Source of the DNA: Chaetoceros tenuissimus
Taxonomy: Eukaryota > Bacillariophyta > Thalassiosirophyceae > Chaetocerotales > Chaetocerotaceae
DNA length: 64,000 nt
Direction of reading: 5' to 3'
Assembly: GCA_021927905.1 (NCBI GenBank)
Contig: BLLK01000047.1
Span: 1,736,001-1,800,000 of the forward strand
The notes beneath the pieces are model-generated. The model did no database searches and had not been told where the DNA came from. It was given only the letters and a program-made list of their open reading frames with translations. Position numbers and translations under genes: made by a program. The stretch's first letter is position 1, and every line of letters starts with the position of its first letter. This document shows, one piece after another, positions 1 to 8,893 of this stretch.

Positions 1-3000
1 TGCAATCGACAATGCCGCGAAGACCAGATGTTACCAGCTTTAACGGTTTAGGCAGATTGAACTTTTCAGTAACCGAATTATAAACAGAATTCTTTTCTCT
101 GATAAAAGAAGGAGATGATAAAGATGAAGTTTCTAGGTCTACGTCTTGAATCGATACAGGCAAGTCAGCTTTAGAATCAGATGACGCAGACTTTTCTTCC
201 TTCGCTTCCTTTGCTTCCTCTGTTTTCTCCTTCACAGGCTTATCGTCAGTCACGGTAGCAGCAGTTGGTTTACTGCCAAAATCAAAGCCTTTCGACTCTC
301 CTCCTGTATTTGTAGCACTTGTCACAGAGCCAAAGCTAAAATTGAAGCCTTTATTTGTACTAGTAGATCCAGAAGTAGAAGCAAAGTTAACACCAGCAAA
401 AGGATTGCTCTTCGGAGCTGCAGATGATGCACTTGATCCAAAGCCGAAGCCTGTCCCTGATGATGAAGTAGCTGAGGCAGCAACGGTAGATGCACCAGTT
501 CCCTTCGATCTTGTTGCTTTCACTATTTTTCGACCCGAGCATGCAGTTGATGACTCAGTAGTACCCGATGATACTGCTGCACCGAATGGAGTAGGAGCTT
601 TAGCAGACATCGGAGGAAACGCAGCAGATGAAGCTGGCTTAGTAGTTGATGTAGCAGTCTTGGTTGTTGCACCAAAAGGAGTAGGAGCCTTTGCCGACAT
701 CGGAGGAAACGCAGCAGATGAAGCTGGCTTAGTAGTTGATGTAGCAGTCTTGTTTGTAGCACCAAAAGGAGTAGGAGCCTTTGCTGACATGGGTGGGAAA
801 GCTGAAGATAACGATGAAGAAACTTGATTATTGCCAACAAAGGTCAACTTCGAAGCCGGCGTAGTAAAAGAAAAACCAGTAGTGCTCTTTGAAACAGCTT
901 CGCCCTCCTTTTTATCTGTTGATGATGTGGCCGGTGCTGGTGCAGGTGTCCCACTGAAACCAAACGAAAATCCTCCACTACCACCTCCAGTTGTCGTTGT
1001 CGATGATGGCGCTGGTGCTGGTGTCCCACTGAAACCAAACGAAAAGCCTCCACTACTTCCTCCTGCTGCTGCTGCACTTGCATTGGCAGAGCTAAAAGTA
1101 AAGCCGCTACCCGTTGATGAGCTCGGTGTATCTTTCTTGTCGACTGCAGTCACCTTGTCCTCATGACCTGGTCTGACTGTCTCACATGCTACGCATTTCA
1201 CATCACTGCCCTTGTTGCGAAGCATACATGATTCACACTTCCAAGAGTCCTTATCTACAGCAAATGTACTACCCCAGCCTGTTGAAGATGCAGCAGCAGC
1301 AGAACTGTCTTGCTGGTCTGTTTCGTCATTCTCTTCGTCGGAGTAGTCAGAGTCAGAGTCTCCATCACCAAACAGCCAGTCCATGTACCAGCTCACAAAT
1401 GCTTCTTGAGTAATATTGCCATCATCATCACTGATCTTACGCAAAGTACGACGATGCTCTTCTTCGCAGTAGGTTGTACCCATGGCTTCCATCAAGTCGC
1501 CAAACTCGGACTTATGAACAATACCAGCATTTGCAACTGAGTCAAACGCGTCCGTGGCTTTGTTTCTTTCTTCTTCTCTTTCTTCGCGCTCATCGGTGTC
1601 AAGGGAACCGTCATCATCATCATCGCTGCCTTCGACAAGCTTGCAGTACCAGTTGATGAAAGATGTACGTGTGATATATTCTGTACTATCAGGATCAAGA
1701 ATTGCTAGCTGTTTATCAAGCTCATCACCATGGAGACCTTCACCAACCTCATCAACAAGCTCATCAAGTTTGCTAGTAGGTACTTTTTGAGCCTTGTCTT
1801 GGTCAATGATATCGAAGGCTTTTCCAGCGTGTTTAGCTTGGGCTGTTGAAGGAACAATGTCTACAATATCAGAGGCAAACTTTTCTTCCTTCGCTTCCTT
1901 TGCTTCCTCTGTTTTCTCCTTCACAGGCTTATCGTCAGTCACGGTAGCAGCAGTTGGTTTACTGCCAAAATCAAAGCCTTTCGACTCTCCTCCTGTATTT
2001 GTAGCACTTGTCACAGAGCCAAAGCTAAAATTGAAGCCTTTATTTGTACTAGTAGATCCAGAAGTAGAAGCAAAGTTAACACCAGCAAAAGGATTGCTCT
2101 TCGGAGCTGCAGATGATGCACTTGATCCAAAGCCGAAGCCTGTCCCTGATGATGAAGTAGCTGAGGCAGCAACGGTAGATGCACCAGTTCCCTTCGATCT
2201 TGTTGCTTTCACTATTTTTCGACCCGAGCATGCAGTTGATGACTCAGTAGTACCCGATGATACTGCTGCACCGAATGGAGTAGGAGCTTTAGCAGACATC
2301 GGAGGAAACGCAGCAGCAGTAGTAGCAGTAGCAGCAGATGACGATGTAGAAGAAGTGGTTGTCTTCACACTTGTAGCAGAGGACGCACCAAAAGGTGTAG
2401 GAGCTTTAGCAGACATCGGAGGAAACGCAGCAGCAACAGTAGCAGTAGCAGATGATGATGTAGATGAAGTGGTTGTCGTTTTCTTTGCTGTGTCTGTGGT
2501 GGATGGATTAGGGGTGGATGAGCTAAACGGAGTAGGAGCTTTAGCAGACATCGGAGGAAACGCAGCAGATGAAGCTGGCTTAGTAGTTGATGTAGCAGTC
2601 TTGTTTGTTGCACCAAAAGGAGTAGGAGCTTTAGCAGACATCGGAGGAAACGCAGAAGATGAAGCTGGCTTAGTAGTTGATGTTGCAGTAGTAGATGATG
2701 CGGTTGTCGTTTTCTTCACAGTTGCTGTGGTGGATTGAGCTGGGGTGGATGAGCCGAATGTAGTAGGAGCTTTAGCAGACATCGTAGAAAACGCAGCAAA
2801 TGATGATGATGATGATGATGGGGTTTCTTTAGAATCAGATGAGGCAGACTTTTCTTCCTTCGTTTTCTTTTCCTCAGCCTTGTTGTCAGTTACGGCAGCA
2901 GCAGTTGGTTTACTACCAAAGTCAAAGCTTTTTGATTCTCCTCCGGTGTTGGAAGCACCTGTCGCAGAGCCAAAGCTGAAATTGAAGCCTTTATTTGTGT

Positions 3001-4264
3001 CTACTGCACTTGACTTTGCTCCAAAAAGGCCTGTTGCATTTTGTGGTTTAGTTCCAAAAATTGAAGTTGTTGTGGTTGTTGTTAGGTTGAAGCTTGAAGG
3101 TATTTGTTGAGTGACTGGGTTTGTTGATTGATTGCCAAAAGAAAATGCAGTTGCAAATGCAGTTTTCTCTGTACCTCCGGAGTTTGAGGCAGATAAAGGC
3201 AATGTGGTCGAAGTTTCTACGAGATTGCCATTATCATCACTGATCAATTCTCCACAATGCTCGATTTTCACTTTTGTTTCCATCGACGGCTTACCAGCAC
3301 GATCCAATTTAGCCTTACTTAATATAGATGCAATCACATCGTAGCCACCAGACACTTCACCAAATACAACATGCTTTCCATCCAGATGTGGCAACCTATC
3401 TTTTAAAGTTATAAAGAACTGAGATGAATTTGTATTCTTCCCACTATTCGCCATACTAAGTAGGTACTTCTTAGAATGACAAATGAATGGAGTCTCATCT
3501 TTGAATTTGCCCCACATATCTCCATCTGGCGTTCCGCCGTAGATACTTTCTCCTCCTGTACCATTGTGCTTGGTATAGTCTCCACCCTGGATTACAAAGT
3601 CGTGCACTATACGATGAAAAGTTGCATTACGGTAATGAAGAGGCTTATTGGAAATTTTGGACTTTCCCAATTCTCCAGTGCATAAAGCCCTGAAATTCTC
3701 TGCAGTTTTTGGTGTTTTATCTGCAAACAGTTGATATGTGATCCTTCCCATCTTCTCACCACCAATACTGATATCCATGAAAACAGTCGGCCCAGATCCA
3801 ACCGGGCGTAGATAACCTGAAGGAGATAAAACATACTTCTTATGAAGTTTCTCAAACATCTCCTCCTCTTTCCCCTTAAATTTCGCAAGAGTAGCATCAA
3901 TGCTATCAAGCTTTTCTGGATTGTATTTTGTGTAGAAATCAATAAGTCTTTTCTTGTATGAAGATTCATTCTCATCTTTTTTCGTCTCATTTTTCAATGC
4001 GTTGTGACCAAAAGGTTGAATTTCTTTTTGATCCGATTTCGTATTGGATGTCAGTTTGATTTCTTCCTTAATTTTCTTTTCCTCTTTACTTTCACTTATG
4101 ATTTCTTTCTTTAATGATTTCAAATCAGGTGATGGCAAAGTTGAAATCTTTACATATGTCTTCTGTTTCAATGCAGCTTTTCTTGCTTCCCACCGCTTTT
4201 TCGCCTCAAGCACCCTCCTTGGCACGAGGGTGTTTCCCCCTTCTACGCTAGACACATCTGTCAT
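1..4264 (-). CDS. Cyclophilin / FG-repeat / EF-hand-like / RanBP2 zinc-finger protein, nucleoporin-like (3' partial)
   Basis: The frame is open on the minus strand from ATG 4264 to the window edge (1421 residues visible). Domains in order: charged N-terminus (1-155); cyclophilin domain (about 158-336) with FHRI, QGGD, MANSGKNTNSSQFFIT and LDGKHVVFG; low-complexity region (340-800) with FSFG, GLFG and FGS motifs and copies of PPMSAKAPTPFG; acidic segment with degenerate EF-hand-like motifs (about 800-960); one RanBP2-type zinc finger (about 1000-1035; WKCESC, an N, then CVAC); a second FG region to the edge. FG motifs and the RanBP2 finger point to the nuclear pore or Ran pathway; the cyclophilin would be a peptidyl-prolyl isomerase, with His where CypA has Trp121. 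Metazoan RanBP2/Nup358 has these parts in another order, with cyclophilin last. No Ran-binding domain is visible, though one could lie beyond position 1. The nuclear-pore role is inference; the domains are seen directly. Confidence 0.85.
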   Translation of the reverse strand, partial: MTDVSSVEGGNTLVPRRVLEAKKRWEARKAALKQKTYVKISTLPSPDLKSLKKEIISESKEEKKIKEEIKLTSNTKSDQKEIQPFGHNALKNETKKDENESSYKKRLIDFYTKYNPEKLDSIDATLAKFKGKEEEMFEKLHKKYVLSPSGYLRPVGSGPTVFMDISIGGEKMGRITYQLFADKTPKTAENFRALCTGELGKSKISNKPLHYRNATFHRIVHDFVIQGGDYTKHNGTGGESIYGGTPDGDMWGKFKDETPFICHSKKYLLSMANSGKNTNSSQFFITLKDRLPHLDGKHVVFGEVSGGYDVIASILSKAKLDRAGKPSMETKVKIEHCGELISDDNGNLVETSTTLPLSASNSGGTEKTAFATAFSFGNQSTNPVTQQIPSSFNLTTTTTTSIFGTKPQNATGLFGAKSSAVDTNKGFNFSFGSATGASNTGGESKSFDFGSKPTAAAVTDNKAEEKKTKEEKSASSDSKETPSSSSSSFAAFSTMSAKAPTTFGSSTPAQSTTATVKKTTTASSTTATSTTKPASSSAFPPMSAKAPTPFGATNKTATSTTKPASSAAFPPMSAKAPTPFSSSTPNPSTTDTAKKTTTTSSTSSSATATVAAAFPPMSAKAPTPFGASSATSVKTTTSSTSSSAATATTAAAFPPMSAKAPTPFGAAVSSGTTESSTACSGRKIVKATRSKGTGASTVAASATSSSGTGFGFGSSASSAAPKSNPFAGVNFASTSGSTSTNKGFNFSFGSVTSATNTGGESKGFDFGSKPTAATVTDDKPVKEKTEEAKEAKEEKFASDIVDIVPSTAQAKHAGKAFDIIDQDKAQKVPTSKLDELVDEVGEGLHGDELDKQLAILDPDSTEYITRTSFINWYCKLVEGSDDDDDGSLDTDEREEREEERNKATDAFDSVANAGIVHKSEFGDLMEAMGTTYCEEEHRRTLRKISDDDGNITQEAFVSWYMDWLFGDGDSDSDYSDEENDETDQQDSSAAAASSTGWGSTFAVDKDSWKCESCMLRNKGSDVKCVACETVRPGHEDKVTAVDKKDTPSSSTGSGFTFSSANASAAAAGGSSGGFSFGFSGTPAPAPSSTTTTGGGSGGFSFGFSGTPAPAPATSSTDKKEGEAVSKSTTGFSFTTPASKLTFVGNNQVSSSLSSAFPPMSAKAPTPFGATNKTATSTTKPASSAAFPPMSAKAPTPFGATTKTATSTTKPASSAAFPPMSAKAPTPFGAAVSSGTTESSTACSGRKIVKATRSKGTGASTVAASATSSSGTGFGFGSSASSAAPKSNPFAGVNFASTSGSTSTNKGFNFSFGSVTSATNTGGESKGFDFGSKPTAATVTDDKPVKEKTEEAKEAKEEKSASSDSKADLPVSIQDVDLETSSLSSPSFIREKNSVYNSVTEKFNLPKPLKLVTSGLRGIVDC
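190..627. repeat. Copy A of a 438-bp perfect direct duplication
   Basis: Bases 190-627 match 1879-2316 without a mismatch by eye. The offset is 1689 bp, a multiple of three, so the coding frame of the FG-repeat gene is kept. The unit encodes part of an FG region. Confidence 0.9.
1879..2316. repeat. Copy B of a 438-bp perfect direct duplication
   Basis: Second copy of 190-627. Between the copies lie the EF-hand-like segment, the zinc finger and one FG block, so the two FG regions appear to share a very recent duplication or gene-conversion event. An assembly artefact cannot be excluded. Confidence 0.9.
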
Positions 4265-4528
4265 CTTCTTAATAAGTTTGCTTTCTAGATAAAGACAGAT
4301 GATTTGAATTTCAGTCAGTTTCAATTTGTATTCAATCATCCAACTCTTTCTCAGCATTAATTCGTACGTACGTACATAATAGTAGTACACGATCAATGGT
4401 CGATGGAAAGAAAAGAAGTAGAAATGGGAAAGGGAAAAAATGCTCTCGTCATTGGTGCAACATCATGATTTACAGTTATTATGGTACTTGTACAATTTAA
4501 AACAATTGAAGACTGATGGTTAACATAC

Positions 4529-5155
4529 TTATTCTGCTTGCAATAAATATGCGGCCAGCCACAATCCTGCAACTAGGATTCCATCACGTACTCCATTACG
4601 TATTTCCTGCCTTCTTTCTTTGCCTTGTAAATCTTGCCATTTTTCAATTGCAATTCTGACTTCGGAAGGTTCCCAAGAAAGGATTTCTAATTGACTTTCT
4701 ACGCTCTGCCCTTTTAAACCATCTTTCTCATCACTCTTTAATAGCAATATTCCCGGTGCTCTATTTCGTATGGTACTTTCCAACTCAGCCATGTCGATGT
4801 TACTTTGATCAATTGCTTGTTTCTTCACTTCGGTTTCATAACCAGTAATATCAAGCAAATGTTTTTTGAATTCTGCAAAGCTGCTGTCATCAGTTTCTTC
4901 TTCATCTTGTTTCTTCTTGTCTTGTTTCTTCTTGTCTTGTGTTTCAGATGTACTACTTTGCTTCAACAAAATCATAAAGAGTTCCACTGCAACACTAGTA
5001 GTATTGATGGATTCAGCACGACGTTGGCATTCCTTGTCACTAATAGCACTACCGTACATTTTCATATCACTTATTATTCGATCCATTTCCTTCAATTCGT
5101 TCTTTTCAGCTGACTTAGTTTGTGTAGATTTCTGAGTTTTTGAACCTTCCATCAT
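4529..5155 (-). CDS. Hypothetical protein with C-terminal hydrophobic segment
   Basis: Open frame of about 208 residues from the first in-frame ATG at 5155 (a GTG lies three codons upstream). It is charged and probably helical, with a lysine/glutamate low-complexity run containing DKKKQDKKKQDEEE near the middle. The last 20 residues hold one hydrophobic stretch (GILVAGLWLAAYLL), so it may be tail-anchored with its bulk in the cytosol. No family was recognised. It lies 66 bp downstream of the stop of the next minus-strand gene (5222-6421), so the two could share transcription signals, but nothing in the sequence links their functions. The clean reading frame supports a real gene; an additional 5' exon is possible. 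Confidence 0.6.
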   Translation of the reverse strand: MMEGSKTQKSTQTKSAEKNELKEMDRIISDMKMYGSAISDKECQRRAESINTTSVAVELFMILLKQSSTSETQDKKKQDKKKQDEEETDDSSFAEFKKHLLDITGYETEVKKQAIDQSNIDMAELESTIRNRAPGILLLKSDEKDGLKGQSVESQLEILSWEPSEVRIAIEKWQDLQGKERRQEIRNGVRDGILVAGLWLAAYLLQAE

Positions 5156-5221
5156 ATTCCTCACAACCCAGTCTGTTCTGTAATATGTTGAGCAAGAGGA
5201 ATGTATGTGAGAGAAAGAATG

Positions 5222-6421
5222 CTAATGATCCGTCGTAGGACTACCATTAAAAAGTACTAACCTATACATCGACTCTTCCTGCATCTGTATTTCTTTTTGA
5301 TCGCTTACTTCTACAATGCGATCTGGATGCTTTGTCCCCAGTTTAGGGTCAAGATAAAAACTATAGAATGTCAGGACTTTGTTATCAAATGTGTAGTTCT
5401 TGTTTTCAGTATCTACCTGTCGACCGAAGAATCCGGAGTAGACATATTTAGTTTGATACTTCCGTACGTCATCTGCTAGATTTTGTCCTTTTTCTTTTAG
5501 TTCTGGACTCCCAATCCACTTATTGGTATATAGGGAATAAGCTCCAAACTCGTTTTTGGAATTGTCATAACGTATGATTGAATGCAATAATGGTATCTCT
5601 TCCTTGTCTACAAAGGATCCCTCAGGTAAATATTCTGTGCTCATTCCATCAGGTCTATAAATGTAGTACATCGTCATTCCAGATGCTAAAAGTAGTGTCC
5701 CAGAAAGTGCTTGCCAAGGCAATTCCTTCACACCATGAATAGGATAATGCAGAAAAGGATACATCATTGTCCCTGCAGCAAAACCTGTCATGATACTTAT
5801 TTGTGTGAAGAAAGGAGTCGCAAACTCCATCCCCTGAAACCACTCTCTGAATCCATCTAATCCATACAAATATTCGCAAATTGGGCCATATAGATAATGT
5901 GGAGCAATATAACCAGTCACTGCGCCAATACCTCCACCTGCAATCAAGGGATTTGTCATGATGGCACTTCTACCTAAGCTTGCCGCAGCTGCATCCATTA
6001 CACCGTATGTTCCCATTGCAACTATACCATTTCCAATCGCACAAGGAAGAAGTAAAGGTGAAAATTCTAAACCCCATGGCAATACATAATAGAAGGCTAC
6101 ATTACAAACTGCACCAATGGTAGAATTAAACTTTGCTCGAACTTGTGCATCTTGAATTGCCAGCCGAAGAAAGACATTTACAAAACCTATAGCTGGAAAA
6201 ACTGGTGTACACAGAGCTGTGCTTGATCCTACTAAAGCCATTCGTACAGGTAGAGGAGCCTCGTGATTGTCACCTTTTGCATGAGAGGCTTGATATCTTC
6301 TCGGACATGTTGAATTTTCTGTAATCCTAATTCTTTTAGTTTGAGAATTCTTCGCAAGAGTATGTAGAACTTTGCCCCCTCTCTTTATGGAGTGAACACT
6401 ACAAAGAGTAACACGTAACAT
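5222..6421 (-). CDS. Unrecognised multi-pass membrane protein
   Basis: Encodes 399 residues from ATG 6421. The N-terminus (about 1-55) is rich in Arg, Lys, Ser and Thr with few acidic residues, like an organelle presequence. Residues 60-255 carry about six hydrophobic, glycine/alanine-rich segments (for example around IAGGGIGAVTGYIAP and IMTGFAAGTMMYPF). The last 140 residues are hydrophilic and contain several tyrosines. The layout suggests a mitochondrial or other internal-membrane protein with a soluble C-terminal tail. I do not recognise the family and assign no function. The gene is divergent from SUA5 across a 350-bp gap. Confidence 0.65.
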   Translation of the reverse strand: MLRVTLCSVHSIKRGGKVLHTLAKNSQTKRIRITENSTCPRRYQASHAKGDNHEAPLPVRMALVGSSTALCTPVFPAIGFVNVFLRLAIQDAQVRAKFNSTIGAVCNVAFYYVLPWGLEFSPLLLPCAIGNGIVAMGTYGVMDAAAASLGRSAIMTNPLIAGGGIGAVTGYIAPHYLYGPICEYLYGLDGFREWFQGMEFATPFFTQISIMTGFAAGTMMYPFLHYPIHGVKELPWQALSGTLLLASGMTMYYIYRPDGMSTEYLPEGSFVDKEEIPLLHSIIRYDNSKNEFGAYSLYTNKWIGSPELKEKGQNLADDVRKYQTKYVYSGFFGRQVDTENKNYTFDNKVLTFYSFYLDPKLGTKHPDRIVEVSDQKEIQMQEESMYRLVLFNGSPTTDH

Positions 6422-6771
6422 TTCTCGTATCTATTGTCAGAGTTTTGGTGATATGAATTTGAAGATGAGCTATGTGACGAGAACAACTTGCAATCTATTT
6501 TTAATTCAATCATCATTGTTGTGTTTTCTAGCTTCCAGCATTGTCCGTGATGTCATTACTACTGTACTTGTCGTCATTGTTCGAAATATAATCTAGCTAG
6601 ATAAAAGATACGACTAGCTTTTTAAGAGGAACATGTTCATAGCCATCCATTTCTCTTCCCCTCTCATCATTGGAGCAATGTGTAGAAGTAAAACAAACGA
6701 AAGAACATCAACTTGTTCATTGGAATAGTGCAGTTCAATTGAGAAGAAGACCGTGTTCCTCGATCAAACTA
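6422..6771. other. Divergent intergenic region, 350 bp
   Basis: AT-rich spacer between the membrane-protein gene (-) and SUA5 (+). It must hold both promoters and any 5' UTRs. No specific element was recognised. Confidence 0.5.
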
Positions 6772-8154
6772 ATGCCTTTTCTTTCTAGTTCTGAGGGGGC
6801 AAATACAACATACAAGTCACACGCAAAAAAGTGCATGTTCCTTTTTGCTCTAGCAAGAATTTCATCGACAACTAATTCATTTGTCCCAGTCGCATTACAA
6901 TCTCGTAAATTGAATTCATCGAATATAGCTTCTTATTCCAAAGTAAATAGAATCAGAAACTTTGCAACAATGAATGCAGCTGAAATTAATACCAAAGCAA
7001 AATTCGTTTCTACTTCACCTCAAGCAATTGAAGAAGCAGGAGCGAGATTACGATCTGGACATCTTGTTTCCTTCCCGACTGAAACGGTGTATGGGCTTGG
7101 ATGTCATGCTATTGATCCTATGGCAGTATCACGCGTATTTGAAGCTAAAGAAAGACCACTAACTGATCCATTGATTGTACATGTGAATGAATGTGAAGCA
7201 GCTTTGAAATTATGGAATGCATCAGCTAATGGCACTGATGGAGAAATAGAACAAGAAGCATTGAAAGCATTGACCAAAGAATTTTGGCCTGGTCCACTCA
7301 CTATTGTTGCAAAGGCATCTCCAGAAATTCCAGATATTATCATGGCAAATACAGGATTCGTAGCGTGTAGATCTCCTTCACATCCTATTGCAAGAGCATT
7401 GATTGGAGCCAGTGGTGTACCTATTGCAGCACCTAGTGCAAATAAATTTGGGCATGTCAGTCCTACTAAAGCACAACATGTCATGGATGATTTATGTATG
7501 GAAGATGTGTGGATTGTAGATCCAGATATGGAGAAGGAGTCAAGTTCTGACGAACATGTTATATGTGATGTAGGTGTAGAAAGTACTGTCGCAAAGGTAG
7601 AAATGCTATCAACTTCAAAAGGAAGAGTTTCTATTCTTCGCCATGGTGCAGTTTCTTCCATGGAAATTGCTACTTGTTTGGAGAAAGCTGGTTTGTCTGA
7701 AAGCTTTGAAGTGAAGGAAAAAATGCAAGCAACTGGAGAGGAAGTTAGCCATGTTGCCCCAGGCCAAACCATACGGCACTATTCACCAAATGTGTTGAGT
7801 TACATGGTATCTCAAGAAAGGTATAGCAATGGCGATATTGAATTAAGTGACGAAGAATTAAATTTATTGAAGAATGCAGTTGTAATTGACTTTGGAAAGC
7901 GACTAAGCTCGTTCAAGGATAAAGCTCTAGCTTATAAAGATCTCAGTGCAGTTGGAGATTCCAACGTTGCCGCAGCTCAAGTATTTGACACGCTTCGGTG
8001 GTCTGAGAATATTGACGGTGCTGAGCGTGTCTTCTTTCCTGAAATTGTTGTGAATGAGGATCAAATGATTAAGAAAGAGGATGCCTTGATACTTGCTGTG
8101 AAGGATAGATTGACTCGCGCTGCAAGTGGAGTTGTAATTGAGACATTGCAATAA
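6772..8154 (+). CDS. SUA5: Threonylcarbamoyl-AMP synthase (Sua5/YrdC family)
   Basis: Makes threonylcarbamoyl-AMP from threonine, bicarbonate and ATP, the first step of t6A37 modification of ANN-decoding tRNAs. The YrdC core follows MNAAEI at 6970: FPTETVYGLGCHA, FEAKERPLTDPLIVHV, FWPGPLTIV and APSANKFGHVSPT are all present. The Sua5-specific C-terminal domain follows the linker AGQTIRHYSPN-like stretch (PGQTIRHYSPN). The frame extends upstream of the core; in-frame ATGs are 6772, 6835 and 6970, and there is a TTG at 6670. Residues from 6835 are rich in Ser, Arg and Asn without acids, resembling a mitochondrial presequence, so alternative starts could give organellar and cytosolic forms. I use the first ATG; the true start is uncertain, the family is not. 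Confidence 0.93.
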   Translation: MPFLSSSEGANTTYKSHAKKCMFLFALARISSTTNSFVPVALQSRKLNSSNIASYSKVNRIRNFATMNAAEINTKAKFVSTSPQAIEEAGARLRSGHLVSFPTETVYGLGCHAIDPMAVSRVFEAKERPLTDPLIVHVNECEAALKLWNASANGTDGEIEQEALKALTKEFWPGPLTIVAKASPEIPDIIMANTGFVACRSPSHPIARALIGASGVPIAAPSANKFGHVSPTKAQHVMDDLCMEDVWIVDPDMEKESSSDEHVICDVGVESTVAKVEMLSTSKGRVSILRHGAVSSMEIATCLEKAGLSESFEVKEKMQATGEEVSHVAPGQTIRHYSPNVLSYMVSQERYSNGDIELSDEELNLLKNAVVIDFGKRLSSFKDKALAYKDLSAVGDSNVAAAQVFDTLRWSENIDGAERVFFPEIVVNEDQMIKKEDALILAVKDRLTRAASGVVIETLQ

Positions 8155-8372
8155 CTACAGATATTAAAAGATTTAAAATCTCAACTACTCTCTTACTTTG
8201 ATCAACATGAATTAATCATTTAAACTACACTATACGAAAGCAATTGTAGATTTGTGTCTATCAACAAAAGTTTTCCATGCATTCAATAACGGTATGAAGG
8301 TAGAATTCTAGTTCAAGTGTTTCTAAAGATGATACTTTAAGTTATTCTATTCTTGACCAGTAAGAAGTTTCA
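8155..8372. other. Intergenic, 3' flank of SUA5
   Basis: AT-rich sequence with no recognisable gene between SUA5 and the MsrB-like fragment. Confidence 0.4.
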
Positions 8373-8520
8373 CTAGTGTTGAGGATTTCCTGCTACGCTA
8401 ACAATATTGATGCAGTAGCGATTACCAGATTTATCAGGGAGATTATGACCAAGATGGGTACCAGTAGTTGATACAGTCTCCCCGTCCTGGCGAAAAAGGC
8501 GCAGTTGGTAAGCAGTACTA
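8373..8520 (-). pseudogene. Intronless C-terminal fragment of an MsrB-like gene
   Basis: The minus frame ending at the TAG at 8373 encodes a C-terminal MsrB-like tail with DGETVS, GTHLGHNLPD and RYCINIVSVAG. This closely matches exons 2-3 of the neighbouring gene (8894-9571). The neighbour has a 77-nt intron between the codons for D and G of DGTHLGH; here the match is continuous, so the intron is absent. Upstream of about 8520 the similarity stops: no GWPSF motif and no first exon. It is probably a truncated copy made by retroposition or intron loss, though a short terminal exon of an unrecognised gene is possible. Confidence 0.55.
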
Positions 8521-8687
8521 GTTCTCCTTTGTTTAATGCGAATGTCGATGCTCAACAGCAACAAGGACAACAGGTGACTCGACCACCTCCACATCAACAG
8601 TGGCATGTGCAACAATATCAACAGCAGGATCATCAGCATCAACATCCGTATCAACAGCAAGATTATTCTCAATCACAGCAACAATAG
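8521..8687 (+). other. Gln/His-rich coding-like remnant
   Basis: A plus-strand frame ending in TAG at 8687 encodes a Gln/His/Pro-rich stretch (for example QQYQQQDHQHQHPYQQQ). No ATG precedes it in frame. It could be the last exon or a relic of a Q-rich protein, or just CAR-repeat sequence. No function is assigned. Confidence 0.25.
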
Positions 8688-8893
8688 AATGAGATTAGAA
8701 AGAAATTAGGGTGTAGGGACATACTAGGGAGTCACTTTGGAGATTTAATAGGTGCTATTTGAATTTCTCATTGCTTAAAAAAATGTAGAAATTTTACTAG
8801 GATTGATTATAAAGCTTAGAATGAAACAAGATACTTTTGATGGAGTATCTAATTGAAATAACTCTCTCATGATTACATCTCCGAGATTTCCAT

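Noticed and set aside
342-3344. Plus-strand open frames of 70-314 codons over the FG-repeat gene
   Set aside because: They are antisense to the minus-strand frame that carries the cyclophilin, FG and zinc-finger motifs; repeats and biased codons keep the opposite strand open.
7104-7772. 222-codon minus frame inside SUA5
   Set aside because: Antisense to conserved YrdC motifs, with no recognisable product.
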